A stretch of DNA of 64,000 nt, taken from NCBI RefSeq assembly GCF_000312425.1, contig NZ_HE997181.1, positions 4,530,045 through 4,594,044 on the forward strand, read 5' to 3'. The notes under the pieces are model-generated. The model searched no databases. It saw nothing but the letters and a program-made list of their open reading frames with translations, and was not told where the DNA came from. This DNA comes from Reyranella massiliensis 521. Its GTDB lineage: Bacteria; Pseudomonadota; Alphaproteobacteria; Reyranellales; Reyranellaceae. Both the position numbers and the translations under genes were made by a program. The number at the start of each line of letters is the position of its first letter. Position 1 is the first letter of the stretch. Of the stretch, positions 62,447 to 64,000 are shown piece after piece.

Positions 62447-63163
62447 ATGATCGAACTCAGACCTTTCGAGAAGCTCGGCAAGTCGAACCACGGCTGGCTC
62501 AACGCCAACTTCCATTTCAGCTTTGCCGAATACCGCAACCCGGAGCGTATCCATTGGGGCGCCCTGCGCGTGTGGAACAACGATCGCATTGCCCCGCAGT
62601 CCGGTTTTCCGCCGCACCCGCATCGCGACATGGAGATCGTGACCTACGTCATCAAAGGCGCGATCACGCACAAGGATCACCTCGGCAACGAGGGCCGGAC
62701 CGAAGCCGGTCAGATCCAGGTGATGAGCGCGGGCAACGGCATTCAGCACGCCGAGTACAACATGGAGCAGGCCGAAACCGAGCTGTTCCAGATCTGGATC
62801 CTGCCTAACAAGCAGGGCGTACCGGCACGCTGGGAGACCGTACAGTTCCCGGCCGACGGGCGCGACGGCAGGCTGGTGCCTCTGGCATCGGGGCGCGGCG
62901 ACGATGGAGCGATCCCGCTCTATGCCGATGGCTCGTTGCTCGCAGGCACCCTGAAGGCAGGCCAGTCGATCCGTCAGAAGCTCGGCGGCAAGCCCGCCTA
63001 CCTCGTACCGGCCAAGGGCAAGATCGAGGTACGGGGCAGCGACGGAAAGCCCGTGACGGCCAATGCACGCGATGGCGTCGCTGTCGTCGACCAGGACGAA
63101 ATCGAGCTCACGGCGCTCGAGGATGCCGAGATTGTGCTGGTCGAAACCGACAGGTTGAACTGA
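62447..63163 (+). CDS. Pirin family protein
   Basis: 238-residue bicupin. The N-terminal cupin binds iron by a His/His/His/Glu set seen in GFPPHPHRDMEIVTYVIKG and GNGIQHAEYNMEQAETE. RIHWGALRVWNNDRIAPQSG is the family start. Bacterial pirins include quercetinase-like dioxygenases and regulators of central metabolism. ATG 62447 has AAGAGG nearby; an earlier in-frame start at 62399 falls before it. It lies 81 bases after the MoxR operon and ends at a strong terminator, so it may be its own unit. Confidence 0.9.
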   Translation: MIELRPFEKLGKSNHGWLNANFHFSFAEYRNPERIHWGALRVWNNDRIAPQSGFPPHPHRDMEIVTYVIKGAITHKDHLGNEGRTEAGQIQVMSAGNGIQHAEYNMEQAETELFQIWILPNKQGVPARWETVQFPADGRDGRLVPLASGRGDDGAIPLYADGSLLAGTLKAGQSIRQKLGGKPAYLVPAKGKIEVRGSDGKPVTANARDGVAVVDQDEIELTALEDAEIVLVETDRLN

Positions 63164-63187
63164 GCGTCGGTACAATTGACGCTAGAG

Positions 63188-63217
63188 ACCGGGCGGGCTT
63201 TGATCCGCCCGGTTTTC
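63188..63217 (+). terminator. Intrinsic terminator after the pirin gene
   Basis: A nine-base perfect stem (ACCGGGCGG with CCGCCCGGT) with an eight-base loop is followed by TTTTCGTTT on the plus strand, 24 bases after the pirin stop. Confidence 0.82.
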
Positions 63218-63232
63218 GTTTGGGAGAGACGC

Positions 63233-64000
63233 ATGGCCTACAAGGGCTTCGATCTGACGGGCAAGGTGGCGCTGGTGACCGGCGGCAATGGTGGCATCGG
63301 CCTCGGCATGGCCGACGCAATGGCAGAAGCCGGCGCCGACATCTGCATCTGGGGCACCCGCAAGGAAAAGAACGACGCGGCCGTCGCTCAGCTCAAGAAG
63401 CATGGCCGCAAGGTCCATGCCCTGACCGTCGATGTCGGGGACGAGAAGCAGGTCCAGGATGCCTTCGCCGAAACGATCAAGGTGATGGGCCATGTCGACA
63501 ATTGCGTCGCCAACGCCGGCGTCTCGGGCCGCGGCAAGGGCTCGCTCCTCGAGATGGACTACGAGGAATGGCGGCGCGTGCTGCGCGTCAACCTCGACGG
63601 CGTGTTCTTCACCTTCCGGGCGGCTGCCAAGCACATGGTCGAGCGTGGGCAGGGCGGCTCGCTGGTCGCCATGGCCAGCACGGCCGCCATCGAAGGCGCA
63701 GCGCGTTCGAGCCACTACGGTGCCAGCAAGGGCGGCGTCACCGCCATGGTACGAGCGTTGGCTGTCGAACTGGCGCGCTACAAGATCACCGTGAATTCGA
63801 TCCTGCCGGGCTGGATCGAGACCGAGATGACGGCAAATGCCGTGGCCAATCCGAAGTTCGCCGGCAACGTGCTGCCGCGCATTCCGAGCCGTCGCTGGGG
63901 TACGGGCGCCGATTTCGGCCCCATCGCCGTCTATCTGGCGAGCAGTGCCTCCAACTACACGACGGGACGCGACTTCGTTATTGATGGCGGTTATACGTTG
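63233..64000 (+). CDS. SDR family oxidoreductase, 3' end beyond the window
   Basis: At least 256 residues of a short-chain dehydrogenase/reductase using NAD(P). The cofactor motif is VALVTGGNGGIGLGMADAMA (TGxxxGxG), the NAG motif VANAGVSGRG, and the catalytic Ser-Tyr-Lys appears in MASTAA and SSHYGASKGG. The C-terminal DFVIDGGYTL is the usual end of classical SDRs, so the gene is almost complete. GGGAGAG precedes the ATG. Substrate unknown. Confidence 0.92.
   Translation, partial: MAYKGFDLTGKVALVTGGNGGIGLGMADAMAEAGADICIWGTRKEKNDAAVAQLKKHGRKVHALTVDVGDEKQVQDAFAETIKVMGHVDNCVANAGVSGRGKGSLLEMDYEEWRRVLRVNLDGVFFTFRAAAKHMVERGQGGSLVAMASTAAIEGAARSSHYGASKGGVTAMVRALAVELARYKITVNSILPGWIETEMTANAVANPKFAGNVLPRIPSRRWGTGADFGPIAVYLASSASNYTTGRDFVIDGGYTL

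Overview
The window is a gene-dense, high-GC stretch of a bacterial chromosome. It has no rRNA, tRNA, CRISPR array, insertion sequence or prophage that I can see. Several traits point to an alphaproteobacterium: a petABC bc1 operon with separate cytochrome b and c1 genes, a Tat-dependent Rieske protein, a CoA-pyrophosphatase/DUF6111/CCA-transferase block divergent from a MoxR/DUF58/DUF4159 operon, and many tripartite tricarboxylate (Tct/Bug) binding proteins. A Reyranella-like soil or freshwater organism would fit, but that is inference from gene content. Genes are tightly packed, with many 4-bp ATGA overlaps, and no gene-free stretch exceeds 300 bases.

Layout. 1-1385: LytTR-type response regulator (cut by the window edge) and its LytS-type kinase. 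1607-5089: a large modular GH5 cellulase with CBM2 and Calx-beta domains. 5167-11885: two acyl-CoA dehydrogenases, a methyltransferase, then an amidohydrolase/CobW GTPase/GST run. 11886-16090 (minus): stand-alone CoxL-like molybdenum hydroxylase, NIPSNAP protein and enolase-superfamily enzyme. 16152-22451: alpha/beta-barrel protein, MsrQ-like haem membrane protein, molybdate transporter ModBC without ModA, glutamate-synthase-like flavoprotein, aminotransferase. 22475-25301 (minus): VOC protein, serine beta-lactamase-fold hydrolase, YceI, SRPBCC protein. 25408-29099: AidB-like dehydrogenase, M81 (MlrC-like) peptidase, secreted RidA.

29234-32695 is a housekeeping block (prs, rplY, pth, ychF). 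It is followed by a MerR-regulator/RidA operon under a textbook MerR-type promoter that seems to give a leaderless transcript. 33997-37454 holds a Tat-exported PhoX phosphatase and a divergent phytase-like esterase. 37455-41525 (minus) is a complete TctABC system with two tandem binding proteins. 41604-45113 holds PaiB-like, dienelactone hydrolase, CoA-transferase and CitE-like lyase genes. 45731-48365 (minus) is petABC with a strong terminator, then trmL and hemF. 50022-51823 has an orphan Bug protein and an atypical crotonase. 51827-55471 (minus) has an AAA ATPase, a membrane protein, cca, DUF6111 and a NUDIX hydrolase. 55538-62365 is a four-gene MoxR/DUF58/VWA-like membrane operon, followed by pirin and the start of an SDR gene.

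The least understood unit is the MoxR-DUF58-DUF4159-GATase-like operon. Other points worth a second look are the cellulase whose catalytic domain is nested inside a Calx-beta domain, the amidohydrolase translationally coupled to a CobW metallochaperone, and the autoregulated leaderless MerR/RidA unit whose RidA lacks the usual catalytic arginine. All calls are by reading alone; no database search was run.
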